A stretch of DNA of 31,005 nt from Planctomycetaceae bacterium (lineage in GTDB: Bacteria > Planctomycetota > Planctomycetia > Pirellulales > Thermoguttaceae). Numbering within the stretch: position 1 is the first letter of the stretch; every line of letters begins with the position of its first letter. Position numbers and translations under genes: made by a program. Positions 16,565 through 24,439 of this stretch are shown in pieces. Location of the stretch: NCBI GenBank assembly GCA_015062085.1, contig SUVI01000027.1, positions 1-31,005 of the forward strand, given 5' to 3'. Below the pieces are notes generated by a model that saw nothing but the letters and a program-made list of their open reading frames with translations, ran no database searches and had not been told where the DNA came from.

Positions 16565-16960
16565 ATGCGAATGATGGGACCGAAAGGAAAAAAGCAGAGA
16601 AAATCGAAACGCCGGGGCTTCCGGGAACGGATCGTTCTGTTTCTGGTTTGGCTTTTGTTTTTTCAGATCTGCACGCCTACGTTCCTTCCGTCCCAGAAAT
16701 TTGGCACGGATCTTCAAGTTACGTGTGAGATCACGCACTTGGATGAGGCGCTGCCTGCCTCTTCTATCGTTCGTCCCGTTCCGGTGACGATCGGTCAGGG
16801 GATCCTGATTCGGAATTCGCACCAATCGGCAATTTTCAGTTTTTTACATACGGTTTCGTACACATCCTGTTCTACCCTTTTTTCTTCTGTTGCGGAGATG
16901 CGCCGGGAAATTTCTTCCGTGTTTTTGTACTCGCAGAAGAATCCTCCTCTGCGGATTTGA
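16565..16960 (+). CDS. Small hypothetical protein with basic N-terminus and one hydrophobic segment
   Basis: This open frame encodes up to 131 aa. It starts with a strongly basic stretch (KGKKQRKSKRRGFRER) followed by a hydrophobic helix (IVLFLVWLLFFQICTPTFL), which would make an N-terminal anchor or signal peptide. The rest is Ser-rich and matches no family I know. Support for a real gene is the promoter at 16473-16501 about 65 bases upstream and the basic-then-hydrophobic layout. Against it, no good ribosome site is present, and three in-frame ATGs (16565, 16571, 16574) compete. It could instead be leader RNA. Confidence 0.45.
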   Translation: MRMMGPKGKKQRKSKRRGFRERIVLFLVWLLFFQICTPTFLPSQKFGTDLQVTCEITHLDEALPASSIVRPVPVTIGQGILIRNSHQSAIFSFLHTVSYTSCSTLFSSVAEMRREISSVFLYSQKNPPLRI

Positions 16961-17084
16961 ATCTTTCTCCTGAAAATCTTTAGATGAATCCGTTTTTCAA
17001 AACACAGGGGCCGTTTTTTAAATTTTTTCTAAAAAAAGCGTGCCTGAGGGAGTCCTTTTTAAATTTTTTTCAGGAGATCGATCA

Positions 17085-17348
17085 ATGAACGAAGATTTGA
17101 GCAATAATTGTCTGCAGGATCAGGAAAACGCCAACACACAGACGTGGGGATCTAACGACGATCCGATGCGTTCCGGCATCTTGATGGTCGTGGTATGTCT
17201 GGCGGCTTTCATCGTCGTGTCTTTCTTTGGCGGCGGGAAAGGGGCAAAAACAGAAACTGCCCAAGATACGTCAGTTTCTGCTTCGGCGTCGGCGGAAGCT
17301 GCCCCTGCCGCTGAAAATGCCATTGAGGTCAAGGAGACCGGCAAATGA
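17085..17348 (+). CDS. Small single-pass membrane protein, unknown function
   Basis: The 87-aa product starts at ATG 17085, seven bases after AGGAGA (17072-17077), the best ribosome site in this locus. An acidic, Asn/Gln-rich N-terminus is followed by one transmembrane helix (SGILMVVVCLAAFIVVSFF), then GGGKG and a Ser/Ala/Glu-rich tail. Charge placement suggests N-in or N-out cannot be decided by eye. The stop overlaps the next ATG by four bases (ATGA), a strong sign of coupled translation. I do not recognise the family. Confidence 0.7.
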   Translation: MNEDLSNNCLQDQENANTQTWGSNDDPMRSGILMVVVCLAAFIVVSFFGGGKGAKTETAQDTSVSASASAEAAPAAENAIEVKETGK

Positions 17349-17620
17349 GCAATTTTCCAACCCGTGTGCTTTTGGGGTGGTCGGACATGAAGCCTGCGAA
17401 AACGTTTTTGCTTTTTGCGGCCGGAATTACGTTTGGCGTCCTTCTGACGACGTACTGCATCGTGGATCTTCCCACATCCACTGCGGAGGCGCAGAAATCG
17501 GATCGGACCTCGGTTCTGGAGACGGAAACCTCTCCGGGCGAGGTACAGATTCCTGAAAAAGTGAGTCCAGAGGCACTTAAGGCTTCCAGACCATCTCCGT
17601 CCCATCGACCGACAGGCTGA
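17345..17620 (+). CDS. Small membrane-anchored protein coupled to the preceding gene
   Basis: The 91-aa product begins at ATG 17345 inside the ATGA overlap. It has an N-terminal hydrophobic helix (TFLLFAAGITFGVLLTTYCI) and a hydrophilic Ser/Thr/Pro/Glu-rich tail. The architecture (one helix, low-complexity tail) echoes its upstream partner, so the pair may form one membrane complex. That is inference. No homologous family is known to me. The stop lies inside a short hairpin. Confidence 0.65.
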   Translation: MSNFPTRVLLGWSDMKPAKTFLLFAAGITFGVLLTTYCIVDLPTSTAEAQKSDRTSVLETETSPGEVQIPEKVSPEALKASRPSPSHRPTG

Positions 17621-17629
17621 TTTTCAGCC
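17615..17629 (+). terminator. Short hairpin overlapping the stop of the small-protein gene
   Basis: GGCTGA-TTT-TCAGCC is a perfect 6-bp stem with a 3-nt loop that contains the TGA stop; a T-rich stretch follows a few bases later. It may help end transcription together with the larger hairpin at 17645. Confidence 0.35.
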
Positions 17630-17644
17630 GCACTTTTCTTTCAC

Positions 17645-17690
17645 CCGTCCGAGGCTTTGCGTTTTTTCGCATCGTCTTCGGACGGTTTTA
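17645..17690 (+). terminator. Hairpin terminator between convergent genes
   Basis: CCGTCCGA (17645-17652) pairs perfectly with TCGGACGG (17678-17685), with an inner TGCG/CGCA stem around TTTTTT. TTTTA follows on the plus strand. It sits between the small-protein pair and the convergent DUF4091 gene. Confidence 0.55.
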
Positions 17691-17716
17691 CGTTTACCGA
17701 CCGTTCGTAGAACGTA

Positions 17717-20305
17717 CTATTCCGTGAGGCATTTGAGGATCCAGCGTCTTCCCCGTTCTGAGGCCGTTCGGTCCCGGTTTGCGGACCAGTTGATCTCTGC
17801 GCGGATCTTCGCACACTCTTCCGCATTTTCTGGATCCGTTCCTTCTGGTGCAGAAAGCAGGACCTCATCGACGAGCGCATTGAGTTTTTTCTCAAGTTCT
17901 GCGGCGCGTTCCGGATCCGTTTTCTTTAGTTCAGCGATTTTTCGGCGCATCATTTGGAGGCACTCGAAATCTTGTGCACTGACGCGGATCGCTTCCATGT
18001 GCTTTCCGCCGGTGACTTCCGTTCCGTTTGGATCGATGAAGAGCGGGCAGTAGCTGTTTCGGCCGAGAAAGTACTCTTTCCAGGACGAGACCCCGCCTCC
18101 ATCCCCCAAGGCCCAGAAAAAGGACGACTGTGCACCGACGCGGTCCGCTTCCCAAGCCTGAAGCAGGCAGTATCCGTACGGATCGAGGAGGCGCTGGGGG
18201 CCGGAGCAGGAGTAGAGGTGGAGCGTGCGTCCTTTTTCTTTTTGCGTGAAGTAGAATTCATCGAATTTTTTCGGGTCGGCGAGCCACATTGGGCGGTTGG
18301 GGCAGAGAACGTCGCAGGCGGCAAAAAATTCTTCCGGAGCGTTTGTGAGGTCGCGGTAGCACGGATCCTCCCAGATCTTCACACCAGGTGCGCCTGCGCG
18401 GATCGCTTCGCACCAAGCATGAAAAGAGGTCAGATCCTTCATGGTTTCATTGGGTTCATCATGGACCAGAAGATTGATCTGATCCGGCGAGATCCCCATT
18501 TTCTCCCAGTGAACGGCCCAGGCTTGCATCCAGTTTTTTACGGTTTCGTGAAACTCCGCGGTCCCCGCTTTTGTGCCGAGGAAATTGCGGAACGTTTCCG
18601 TACTGCTCCAGCCGCCTCGAGCCAGGAAAATGAAGTACTCGCGTACATCTTCGGTCTTCCAGTTTGCGATCCAGGCATCAAAATCCGTCGTGTCGAGCTT
18701 CACGGAACCATCCGGTTCGCGCGTGCAGTTCATCAAAACGCCGGCTCTTGCCCACGGTGCGTTCACATTTCGAGCCTGAATGTGACGCAGGAAAGCCGCA
18801 CGGTTTTTCTCGTTTACGCTGTACGCGCCCTTGCCGTCTGTGTAGTCCCACCCGCCAAGGAGAAGTGCTGTTTTTTGGGGAAAAACGAGCGGGTAGACCG
18901 TTACTTCGAGCGGGATCTCATCCGTTTCGCAAAGGCCCCCTTCCGTTTCGCACAAAATTTTGCCGTGTACCGTCTTTTTTTTGCCGTCACCGGTCGGTTT
19001 CATTCGGACAGAGAGCCAGATCTGCTGAAGAAGTCCGGGCTGGACCGGCACGAGGAAACTGCCGTCAGTTTCCTGCGGGACCTCGGGAAGTGCGCACGCG
19101 ACCGGCTGGCAAATGTGCGTGTCGGTCCAAAGAACGCGGTGCACGGTAATGTCTGCGGCAGAGCCAAGTCCCTGGAGTTTCAGTGTCACGTTTTTCGTTT
19201 CCGTTCCGGCATTGAAAATGTTGAACGCGCAGAAACGGGTCTCGTTTCCCATCCCGAAGACGGCGAGCTCCGGTCTCTCCATCATCTTGGGAGACTGGAA
19301 CCTGTCTAGAAAGTCCCAGATGCCGCATTTCCCCAGCGTCAGTATAGCGCACCCTTCCGCACGGCGCAGGTCGGCGAGGAGCTGGTAAAGTTTCGCGTGA
19401 TTTGGTTCCAGAGGGAGGATGGTCTGAAAATCTTCAGGAAGTTCATTTCGGGCGTCACGGCGTTTTTCGAAAACTGCGAGAGCCTGCTTCGTCAGTTCCT
19501 GCTTTTTTTCTGACGGGATGGCAGAGGCATTGATCTCACGCAAGAGTGTTTCCAGGTCGTCCGAGTATCGCCGCTCGACGCACAGTTCCACGCGTTTCTG
19601 CTCGTAGGCTTTTTGCGGATCCGCTTCTGTCGGCGTCTGAAGCACGATCTCTTCTGCCGGACGGTCTCCCTGAAAAATGCGGAGCTCGTCGCAGAAGATG
19701 AAGGAACCGCGCCCGATCGTCAGAAAACGCACAAATCGCCCTTTCGTCTCCTTTTTTTCGGACTGAAGGCATCGAATGGTGTAGCCGTCATCCTGGAATT
19801 TTCCGTTCAGCCGTTCATCTTCACGGATCAGTTCTGCGGCTTCATAAAAGGTCTTGCCGTCGAGACTCACGTGCACGAGGATCGCCTGGGGAGGATGAAC
19901 TCCTGCGCGGCCGGCTGCCGTCACAAACTCGAATCTTTTGATGGACTCCACCTTTCCAAGATCCACCGTCACGGCAGAAAACGGCTGATCCACCCACCCG
20001 ACGGTCCCTTTTTGCGTCCAGAAATACGACTGCGTCGTTTCTCCGTCGGTGAGCTGCTCGCGGTCTCCGGGATCTGTGCAGTAAGAGTACGTTGGAGTCG
20101 GATAGAGCGTGTATGGTTTCTTCAGAGCAATATCAACTTCACCAACCGCTTCACCAACCGGCAGCATTACCGCGGAGAAAGTCAGAAATACCAGAACGGA
20201 CCAAAACAGAACGAAATGCGAAAATCTCGCAGCACAGGAAAGCAGCGTACAGTGCGAAAACTGGGCTGCGGAAACACACGGAGTGAGGGAAAAATGGCGG
20301 GGCAT
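17717..20305 (-). CDS. Exported DUF4091 (GH123-like) protein with N-terminal discoidin-like domain
   Basis: The 862-aa protein has a long N-region and a hydrophobic export segment (HFVLFWSVLVFLTFSAVML, ~residues 30-48). Residues ~60-190 read as an F5/8-type (discoidin) carbohydrate-binding domain, with VTVDLGKVESIKRFEFVTA and VHVSLDGKTFYEA. The C-terminal half is typical of DUF4091, related to GH123 hexosaminidases: LLLGGWDYTDG, then INLLVHDEPNETM with the candidate acidic pair Asp616-Glu617, and FWALGDGGGVSSWKEYF near the end. These proteins are abundant in glycan-degrading Planctomycetota and Lentisphaerota. A glycosidase role is likely but the sugar is unknown. A charged coiled region (RKIAELKKTDPERAAELEKK) lies close to the C-terminus. 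No clear promoter is seen upstream of 20305. Confidence 0.82.
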   Translation of the reverse strand: MPRHFSLTPCVSAAQFSHCTLLSCAARFSHFVLFWSVLVFLTFSAVMLPVGEAVGEVDIALKKPYTLYPTPTYSYCTDPGDREQLTDGETTQSYFWTQKGTVGWVDQPFSAVTVDLGKVESIKRFEFVTAAGRAGVHPPQAILVHVSLDGKTFYEAAELIREDERLNGKFQDDGYTIRCLQSEKKETKGRFVRFLTIGRGSFIFCDELRIFQGDRPAEEIVLQTPTEADPQKAYEQKRVELCVERRYSDDLETLLREINASAIPSEKKQELTKQALAVFEKRRDARNELPEDFQTILPLEPNHAKLYQLLADLRRAEGCAILTLGKCGIWDFLDRFQSPKMMERPELAVFGMGNETRFCAFNIFNAGTETKNVTLKLQGLGSAADITVHRVLWTDTHICQPVACALPEVPQETDGSFLVPVQPGLLQQIWLSVRMKPTGDGKKKTVHGKILCETEGGLCETDEIPLEVTVYPLVFPQKTALLLGGWDYTDGKGAYSVNEKNRAAFLRHIQARNVNAPWARAGVLMNCTREPDGSVKLDTTDFDAWIANWKTEDVREYFIFLARGGWSSTETFRNFLGTKAGTAEFHETVKNWMQAWAVHWEKMGISPDQINLLVHDEPNETMKDLTSFHAWCEAIRAGAPGVKIWEDPCYRDLTNAPEEFFAACDVLCPNRPMWLADPKKFDEFYFTQKEKGRTLHLYSCSGPQRLLDPYGYCLLQAWEADRVGAQSSFFWALGDGGGVSSWKEYFLGRNSYCPLFIDPNGTEVTGGKHMEAIRVSAQDFECLQMMRRKIAELKKTDPERAAELEKKLNALVDEVLLSAPEGTDPENAEECAKIRAEINWSANRDRTASERGRRWILKCLTE

Positions 20306-20681
20306 AGCAAAACCTTTCTTTAGAAAGTCATGGAAATCGGCAGGCTGGAATTTCGCGCTTCACGTTTTTTCGGACGGCATTTGGCAGGCTTTAGTACTCA
20401 TGGACCATCTGACGTTTTTCAGACACTGCAGGAGTTTTCGCACTGATTTAGCCGCATCCGAACATTTCTGCGTGTGCTTTTTTGGTGCATTGCCGCATGT
20501 GCTTTTTCGCGTGAGGAAAAATTCCAAGTATTTTTCTAATTTTACCTTTTCCCGCATGAAAAATCAAGGGGGGAATAAAATTTTGACCGGATATTTTATG
20601 CCGAAGTTTTGGCGTCGAGGAAAATTTTCAGAAAATTCATGCTTTTTTTGGTTTTTTCTCGTGAAAAAGACTCTTCAAGGG

Positions 20682-20710
20682 TGGAAATTTTTTCCGAAAC
20701 GAAATATAAT
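20682..20710 (+). promoter_or_regulatory. Probable rhaA promoter
   Basis: TATAAT (20705-20710) is a perfect -10 box. TGGAAA (20682-20687), 17 bp upstream, is a fair -35. The leader to ATG 20833 would be about 115 bases and contains the tandem palindromes at 20761-20796. Confidence 0.5.
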
Positions 20711-20760
20711 TGGATCAAGAGACTGTTTACTTTTCGTCGAAGAGACGTCTTTCCGTGGAT

Positions 20761-20796
20761 TTTTCACGAAAAGTTTGATTTTCACGAAAAGTTTGA
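20761..20796 (+). promoter_or_regulatory. Tandem 18-bp duplication with palindromic core; candidate operator
   Basis: Two perfect, abutting copies of TTTTCACGAAAAGTTTGA occupy 20761-20778 and 20779-20796. Each contains TTTTC-AC-GAAAA, an inverted repeat with a 2-bp centre. They lie between the putative -10 box and the rhaA start, where a repressor could act. No regulator gene is nearby to pair with it. Confidence 0.45.
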
Positions 20797-20832
20797 GAAC
20801 ACACTTACGCAGAAGGGAAAGGAGAGCATTTC

Positions 20833-22074
20833 ATGTCCCGTTTTGAATCAGCCTGCGAAATTTACGCGCGTTTGGGAGTTGACGTTAAAGAGGCTCTGGA
20901 AAAATTGCAGAAGGTTCGGATCTCTATGCACTGCTGGCAGGGGGATGATGTCGGCGGGTTTGAAAATTCCGGAGATCTTAGCGGCGGGATCGCGGCGACC
21001 GGAAATTATCCCGGAAAAGCACGTAATGCGGAAGAGCTGATGGCTGACATCGACAAAGCGTTCTCGTGCATCCCTGGAAAGCACAAGATCAATCTTCACG
21101 CCTGCTATGCCGTCACCGACGAGAAGCCGGACCGGAACGAGCTGGAACCGCGGCATTTCCAGGCGTGGGTCGATTTCGCGAAGAAGCGGAAACTTGGTCT
21201 GGATTTCAACCCAACGTTTTTCTCTCACCCAAAAGCCGCGGACGGTCTGACGCTCTCGCACCCGAAGGCAGAGATCCGGAAATTCTGGGTCGAGCACGGT
21301 CAGTGCTGCCGCCGGATCACCGAGTATTTTGGTCGGGAACTCGGCCAGCTGAGCCTGAACAATGTGTGGATCCCCGACGGTCTGAAAGAGATCCCGGCAG
21401 ACCGACTTGCGCCGCGAGCGCGTCTGAAGGAGTCGCTCGACGCACTCTTCAGCGAGAAACTCGATCCGAATTTCATCATCGACAGTGTGGAATCCAAGGT
21501 CTTCGGCATCGGGCTGGAAGCGTACACGGTGGGATCGCATGAATTCTACCTGAACTACGCGGCGAAGAACGGCGTTTTGTGTCTCCTCGACAATGGGCAT
21601 TACCATCCCACGGAAAACGTTGCGGACAAGATCCCCTCGCTCCTGCTTTTCGCGGACAAGATCGCGCTTCACGTCACCCGCCCCATGCGATGGGACAGTG
21701 ACCACGTCGTTTTGCTGAATGACGACCTGCGCGACATTGCGTCTGAGATCGTCCGCTGCGACGCGCTGGACCGAGTCCTGATCGGGCTTGACTTTTTCGA
21801 CGCGAGCGTCAACCGGATCGCCGCGTGGGTCATCGGAATGCGCAACATGCAGCGTGCGCTTCTTGAGGCGCTCCTCACTCCGCACAAAAAACTGGCGAAA
21901 CTCCAGCAGGACGGCAAATTCTGGGAGATGATGGCTCTGCGCGAAGAGCTTAAGACCTGCCCGGTCGGCGACATCTGGGACCATTTCTGCGAAACGAACC
22001 GCGTCCCGGTCCGTGACGCGTGGATGGCGAAAGTCAAACGCTACGAAAAAGACGTCCTGAGCAAGCGAGTCTGA
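20833..22074 (+). CDS. rhaA: L-rhamnose isomerase
   Basis: RhaA converts L-rhamnose to L-rhamnulose in the cytoplasm, using divalent metal such as Mn. The 413-aa length matches E. coli RhaA (419). Family hallmarks include [17 protein letters not shown] with the Gly-Asp-Asp-Val-Gly block, [22 protein letters not shown], the active-site region [40 protein letters not shown] and [25 protein letters not shown] at 20818-20826 precedes ATG 20833. A 580-bp satellite separates it from the permease and mutarotase genes, which face the same way. The kinase and aldolase of the classical pathway are not in the window, so the product is handled by genes elsewhere. Confidence 0.96.
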   Translation: MSRFESACEIYARLGVDVKEALEKLQKVRISMHCWQGDDVGGFENSGDLSGGIAATGNYPGKARNAEELMADIDKAFSCIPGKHKINLHACYAVTDEKPDRNELEPRHFQAWVDFAKKRKLGLDFNPTFFSHPKAADGLTLSHPKAEIRKFWVEHGQCCRRITEYFGRELGQLSLNNVWIPDGLKEIPADRLAPRARLKESLDALFSEKLDPNFIIDSVESKVFGIGLEAYTVGSHEFYLNYAAKNGVLCLLDNGHYHPTENVADKIPSLLLFADKIALHVTRPMRWDSDHVVLLNDDLRDIASEIVRCDALDRVLIGLDFFDASVNRIAAWVIGMRNMQRALLEALLTPHKKLAKLQQDGKFWEMMALREELKTCPVGDIWDHFCETNRVPVRDAWMAKVKRYEKDVLSKRV

Positions 22075-22076
22075 TT

Positions 22077-22656
22077 TTAGCCGTTAGCCGTTAGCTGTTA
22101 GCTGTTAGCTGTTAGCCGTTAGCTGTTAGCTGTTAGCCGTTAGCTGTTAGCTGTTAGCTGTTAGCTGTTAGCCGTTAGCCGTTAGCCGTTAGCTGTTAGC
22201 CGTTAGCCGTTAGCCGTTAGCCGTTAGCCGTTAGCTGTTAGCTGTTAGCCGTTAGCTGTTAGCCGTTAGCTGTTAGCCGTTAGCCGTTAGCTGTTAGCCG
22301 TTAGCCGTTAGCCGTTAGCTGTTAGCCGTTAGCCGTTAGCTGTTAGCCGTTAGCTGTTAGCCGTTAGCCGTTAGCTGTTAGCCGTTAGCCGTTAGCTGTT
22401 AGCCGTTAGCTGTTAGCCGTTAGCTGTTAGCCGTTAGCTGTTAGCTGTTAGCTGTTAGCTGTTAGCTGTTAGCTGTTAGCTGTTAGCCGTTAGCTGTTAG
22501 CTGTTAGCTGTTAGCTAGTAGCTAGTAGCTAGTAGCTAGAAGCTAGAAGCTAGAAGCTAGAAGCTAGAAGCTAGAAGCTAGAAGCTAGAAGCTAGAAGCT
22601 AGTAGCTAGTAGCTAGAAGCTAGAAGCTAGAAGCTAGAAGCTAGAAGCTAGAAGCT
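22077..22656. repeat. Heptanucleotide satellite, about 83 units of 7 bp
   Basis: The array starts two bases after the rhaA stop and keeps a strict 7-bp period to 22656. Three kinds of unit occur in blocks: an irregular mixture of TTAGCCG and TTAGCTG (to about 22513), then GTAGCTA, then mostly GAAGCTA with a short return of GTAGCTA near the middle. The core AGC is constant. No reading frame survives and no spacers are present, so it is neither coding nor CRISPR. It ends 32 bases before the permease start. Confidence 0.97.
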
Positions 22657-22688
22657 CCATTAAAAAAACTGAAAAAAAGGAAATTTCC

Positions 22689-24074
22689 ATGTCCGAAACC
22701 ACACCCGTCTCCCCTTGGAAGCAGACTATTATCGCGTCGATGACGAGCTACATTGACGCGGGTTCCATCGTCGCCGGCGCGGCCGGAATGTCTCTCTGGC
22801 AGAAATACCTCGCGCTGGAAAGTTGGCAGGTCGGTCTTTTGACCGCGTGCAGCTCCAACGCGATCGGCGCAGCCGTCGGTGCACTGATCGGCGGGATGCT
22901 CTGCGACCGATTCGGGCGAAAATTCGTCTACACGTACGACCTGCTCGTCTACATTTTCGGGATGCTCTTCATCGTTTTCGGAATCCACACGCCGGACATC
23001 GCGCTTACAGTCGGCTCCTGCACGCTGACGCTTGGGTACCTCCTTTTCCTTTTCGGTTACTTGACCATCGGGTTGGCGGTCGGAGCGGACGTGGTCGCTT
23101 CGTGGACACTCATCGCCGAGCAGGCTCCCGCAGAAAACCGTGCCCGACACTGCGGTTCCGCGCAGGTTTTCTGGGCCATCGGTCCCGCCGTCGTGCTTTT
23201 GATGCAGGCCGCACTGGGGTACGCGCTGGGCAAGGAAAACGAACTTCTGGCGAACCGCATCGTTTTTGGACACCTGATCGCCGTTGCGTTCGTCGTCTGG
23301 CTGCTGCGTCTGGGAATGCCTGAATCGGACAACTGGAAAAAGGCGAAAGATCAGGAAGCCGCCCTGATCGCGTCCGGAAAAGTCAAGCGTCTCGGCATGG
23401 TGAATCTGCTTTCGCCGGTGAACCTCAAGACCGTCCTTTTTCTCTGCGGCGTCTACGTCATCTGGAACCTTGCAGCCGGCACGATGGGGATGCTTTTGCC
23501 GTACATTTACCAGAATGTCGGCGGGATCAGCAATTCACTCTCCTGCGGCCTGACGGTCATTCTTTTCGCCGCGTCTGCCGTCTCGACGCTCACGATCTTC
23601 ATGGCACTCGGCGACCGGATCAGCCGACGGCTCATTTACTTCATCATCGGAACGCTTTTTGCGCTCGGATGGGGACTTTTCCTCCTCCCGGGCGAAGTGT
23701 ACGCAAAGTACCAGCTGACGTTTCCGCTGGTCGGTTCCGTTCCGCTGATCTTCGTCCTGATCTCCATCCTCATCGGCATCAATAACGGGTCGGGCCAACA
23801 GGCATTCTACCAGCTCTGGTGCAATGAGCTTTTCCCGGCACACTACCGCGCCTCGGCACAGGGATTCACCTTCTTCGTCGCGCGCATCACCGTCGGGATC
23901 TGGACGGCCTGCGTCCCGGTCATCATGGGGAAAAATGGCGAGAATTTCGCAACGGCGGCCGCGATCATGGTCGGATTTGCGCTCTTCAGTCTCGCCGTCG
24001 GCACCATTTTCGCGCCGAATACCGCGGGGAAAACGCTGGAAGAGATCGAAAAAGAACGATACGGTGAAGGCTGA
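22689..24074 (+). CDS. MFS sugar permease, probably for L-rhamnose
   Basis: The 461-aa protein is hydrophobic with about twelve membrane helices. The MFS loop 2-3 signature is present as GGMLCDRFGRKFVYTYDLL, and the matching region of the second half includes MALGDRISRRLIYFIIG. Others are LTIGLAVGADVVASWTLIAE (helix 4 region) and NNGSGQQAFYQLWCNELFP with RASAQGF. These resemble sugar-porter-like MFS members. The position, 17 bases before the rhamnose mutarotase and after rhaA, suggests it imports L-rhamnose by proton or cation symport; this is inference from context, and RhaT of E. coli belongs to a different family. AAAGG lies about 8 bases before ATG 22689. The heptanucleotide satellite lies directly upstream, so its transcription depends either on read-through or on a promoter I cannot see. 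Confidence 0.85.
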   Translation: MSETTPVSPWKQTIIASMTSYIDAGSIVAGAAGMSLWQKYLALESWQVGLLTACSSNAIGAAVGALIGGMLCDRFGRKFVYTYDLLVYIFGMLFIVFGIHTPDIALTVGSCTLTLGYLLFLFGYLTIGLAVGADVVASWTLIAEQAPAENRARHCGSAQVFWAIGPAVVLLMQAALGYALGKENELLANRIVFGHLIAVAFVVWLLRLGMPESDNWKKAKDQEAALIASGKVKRLGMVNLLSPVNLKTVLFLCGVYVIWNLAAGTMGMLLPYIYQNVGGISNSLSCGLTVILFAASAVSTLTIFMALGDRISRRLIYFIIGTLFALGWGLFLLPGEVYAKYQLTFPLVGSVPLIFVLISILIGINNGSGQQAFYQLWCNELFPAHYRASAQGFTFFVARITVGIWTACVPVIMGKNGENFATAAAIMVGFALFSLAVGTIFAPNTAGKTLEEIEKERYGEG

Positions 24075-24091
24075 CCCAGGAGGAAAGATCC

Positions 24092-24439
24092 ATGACGGAA
24101 AAGTATGCGTGGAAAGCGCTGCTCATTGAAGGGCAGCTTGAAGAATACAAAAAACGCCATCGTGAAATTTGGCCCGAGATGGTCGAGGTGCTCAAGGAGG
24201 CCGGCATTCGGAATTACTCGATCTGGATCTCCGGAAACGAGATCTTCGGGTACTACGAGTGCGAAAAAAGTGCGGAATTTGCCGCTGCCGTCCAGAAAAA
24301 CAGTCCGGTCGTGGACCGATGGAATGAGGTCATGAAGGACGTCATGTTCATGGAAATGGACCCGCTGACCGGCGCTCAGCCCAAACTGGAACGAGTCTGG
24401 GATTCCGCGTTCGTGGAGGGCTGGGAGAAACCGGAATGA
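24092..24439 (+). CDS. rhaM: L-rhamnose mutarotase
   Basis: RhaM interconverts the alpha and beta anomers of L-rhamnose so that the form used by the isomerase is not limiting. The 115-aa product fits the family (~104 aa plus a short tail). It shows EEYKKRHREIWPEMVEVL with the catalytic-type His23, then GIRNYSIWISGNEIFGYYE and the Trp-containing DRWNEVMKDVM. A consensus AGGAGG (24078-24083) precedes ATG 24092. The gene starts 17 bases after the permease and overlaps the ankyrin gene by four bases (ATGA), so the three are one operon. Together with rhaA it defines the rhamnose function of this cluster. Confidence 0.94.
   Translation: MTEKYAWKALLIEGQLEEYKKRHREIWPEMVEVLKEAGIRNYSIWISGNEIFGYYECEKSAEFAAAVQKNSPVVDRWNEVMKDVMFMEMDPLTGAQPKLERVWDSAFVEGWEKPE

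Larger units (their letters stand above)
20306..20832. other. 527-base intergenic region between divergent DUF4091 and rhaA genes
   Basis: No supported gene is seen here. The rhaA side is A/T-rich and holds a TATAAT box and an 18-bp tandem duplication described separately. Several TTTTC...GAAAA-like inverted repeats occur, for example near 20505-20520 and 20651-20667. The DUF4091 side holds no convincing promoter. Confidence 0.6.

Noticed and set aside
17954..19309. 451-codon open frame on the plus strand
   Set aside because: Antisense to the DUF4091 gene, with no start signal and no recognisable domain.
22077..22656. CRISPR array
   Set aside because: The repeats are 7 bp and abut with no unique spacers; no cas genes are nearby.
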